Positions 11,318 to 11,849 of a stretch of DNA of 11,849 nt are shown here, piece after piece. This DNA is from Baffinella frigidus. Lineage: Eukaryota > Cryptophyceae > Cryptomonadales > Baffinellaceae. Numbering within the stretch: the first letter of the stretch is position 1; every line of letters starts with the position of its first letter. The stretch covers positions 266,485 through 278,333 of the forward strand of contig MU646833.1 of assembly GCA_026770585.1 (NCBI GenBank), given 5' to 3'. A program made the position numbers and the translations under genes. The notes beneath the pieces were generated by a model. That model saw nothing but the letters and a program-made list of their open reading frames with translations. It made no database searches and was not told the DNA's origin.

Positions 11318-11849
11318 CTGCGTGCAGAGTGTGGTTTACTGTTTAGTGTTGAGGGTTCACTGTTTAGTGTTGAGGGTTTACTGTTTAGTGTTCAGGGTTT
11401 ATTAGTGTTCATTAGGTTTAGGGTTTGTTAGGTTTTAGGGGTTATTAGGGCTTGAGCTCCTGGGCGACAGGGTGTGCTCGGCTGCGTGTAGGGTGTGGTG
11501 TGTTACGGTGTGTTAGAGTTGAGGGTTCGGGGTTTGGGGTTTGACCCCTCCGTGACAGGTTGCTCGACCAGCGTGCAGAGTGTGCCAGGGTTGAGGGTTT
11601 GAGCCCCTCGGTGACAGGGTGCTCAACCCAGGTGCGTTGGCCGACTATTCTTGAGTTGGCATGCTGGGTGTGTGGTTAAGAATCGTCAACTTTGGAGAGA
11701 AAGGTTGACGCCGGTTTACCCACCGTGACTGGGTGCTCCACCTGCGTGTAGGGTTGATCAGGGTTGAGGGGGTTGCGTTTGAGACCCTGGGTGGCTGGAG
11801 AGCGAGAGGGAGAGAGAGAGAGCGAGCGAGCGAGAGAGAGAGAGAGAGA
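11318..11849 (-). repeat. Partial intron upstream of exon 1: exon-1 edge copies, telomere-like repeat, GA tract
   Basis: No exon is seen here. Direct copies of the exon-1 acceptor and first codons lie at about 11699-11752 (longest, with an intact CACGCAG acceptor), 11603-11634, 11544-11585 and, weakly, 11450-11492. Between them are TTTAGGG-family and GTGTTTAGTGTT repeats. The window ends in a GA/GCGA simple repeat from about 11799. Confidence 0.75.
11799..11849. repeat. GA-rich microsatellite
   Basis: Purine tract of GAGA with GAGC and GGGA interruptions running to the window end. On the transcript strand it is a pure pyrimidine CTCT tract without AG or GT. Confidence 0.9.

Overview
The window is a eukaryotic nuclear locus. 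It holds the middle of one large gene on the minus strand: a single-chain (homomeric, eukaryotic-type) acetyl-CoA carboxylase. I could assemble 23 consecutive exons between positions 11317 and 333, giving 1482 coding bases and 494 residues with one continuous reading frame. In gene order they cover the end of the biotin carboxylase domain (exons 1-8), the BT/linker region (exons 9-12), the biotin carboxyl carrier domain with its EAMKM biotinylation motif (exons 13-17; biotinyl lysine codon at 3672-3674) and the start of the central domain (exons 18-23). The N-terminal ATP-grasp part lies beyond 11849 and the rest of the central domain and the carboxyltransferase lie beyond position 1. No other gene, RNA gene, promoter or CRISPR array is supported.

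The exons are very small (46-104 bases, mean about 64), GC-rich and mostly begin with G after CAG. The 22 complete introns (119-1214 bases, mean about 430) have GT-AG ends except one GC-AG. They are filled with degenerate plant/alga/alveolate-type telomere repeat TTTAGGG and relatives (TTTGGGG, TTCAGGG, TTGAGGG, TTTCGGG, TGTAGGG). The G-rich strand is nearly always the plus strand, so the transcript reads CCCTAAA. In several short introns the repeat runs from donor to acceptor.

The longer introns carry two more layers. First, short direct copies of the neighbouring exon edge are found: copies of the upstream exon's 3' end sit on the donor side and copies of the downstream exon's 5' end on the acceptor side. 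Second, there are small inverted-repeat (MITE-like) elements: a family with GGCAACGAAAATT-type ends, a 458-bp element that splits one exon-edge copy, a 157-bp element with 30-base ends around a perfect palindrome, and several hairpins.

The organism is a eukaryote with TTTAGGG-type telomere repeats. From memory of the family, the VEHPVTEG and EAMKMIM wording looks more like the ACC of a chromalveolate alga or alveolate than of an animal, yeast or land plant, but no search was possible and the lineage is left open. The most noteworthy aspect is the intron architecture: telomere-like, one-orientation, splice-signal-free filler plus recurrent duplication of splice junctions.
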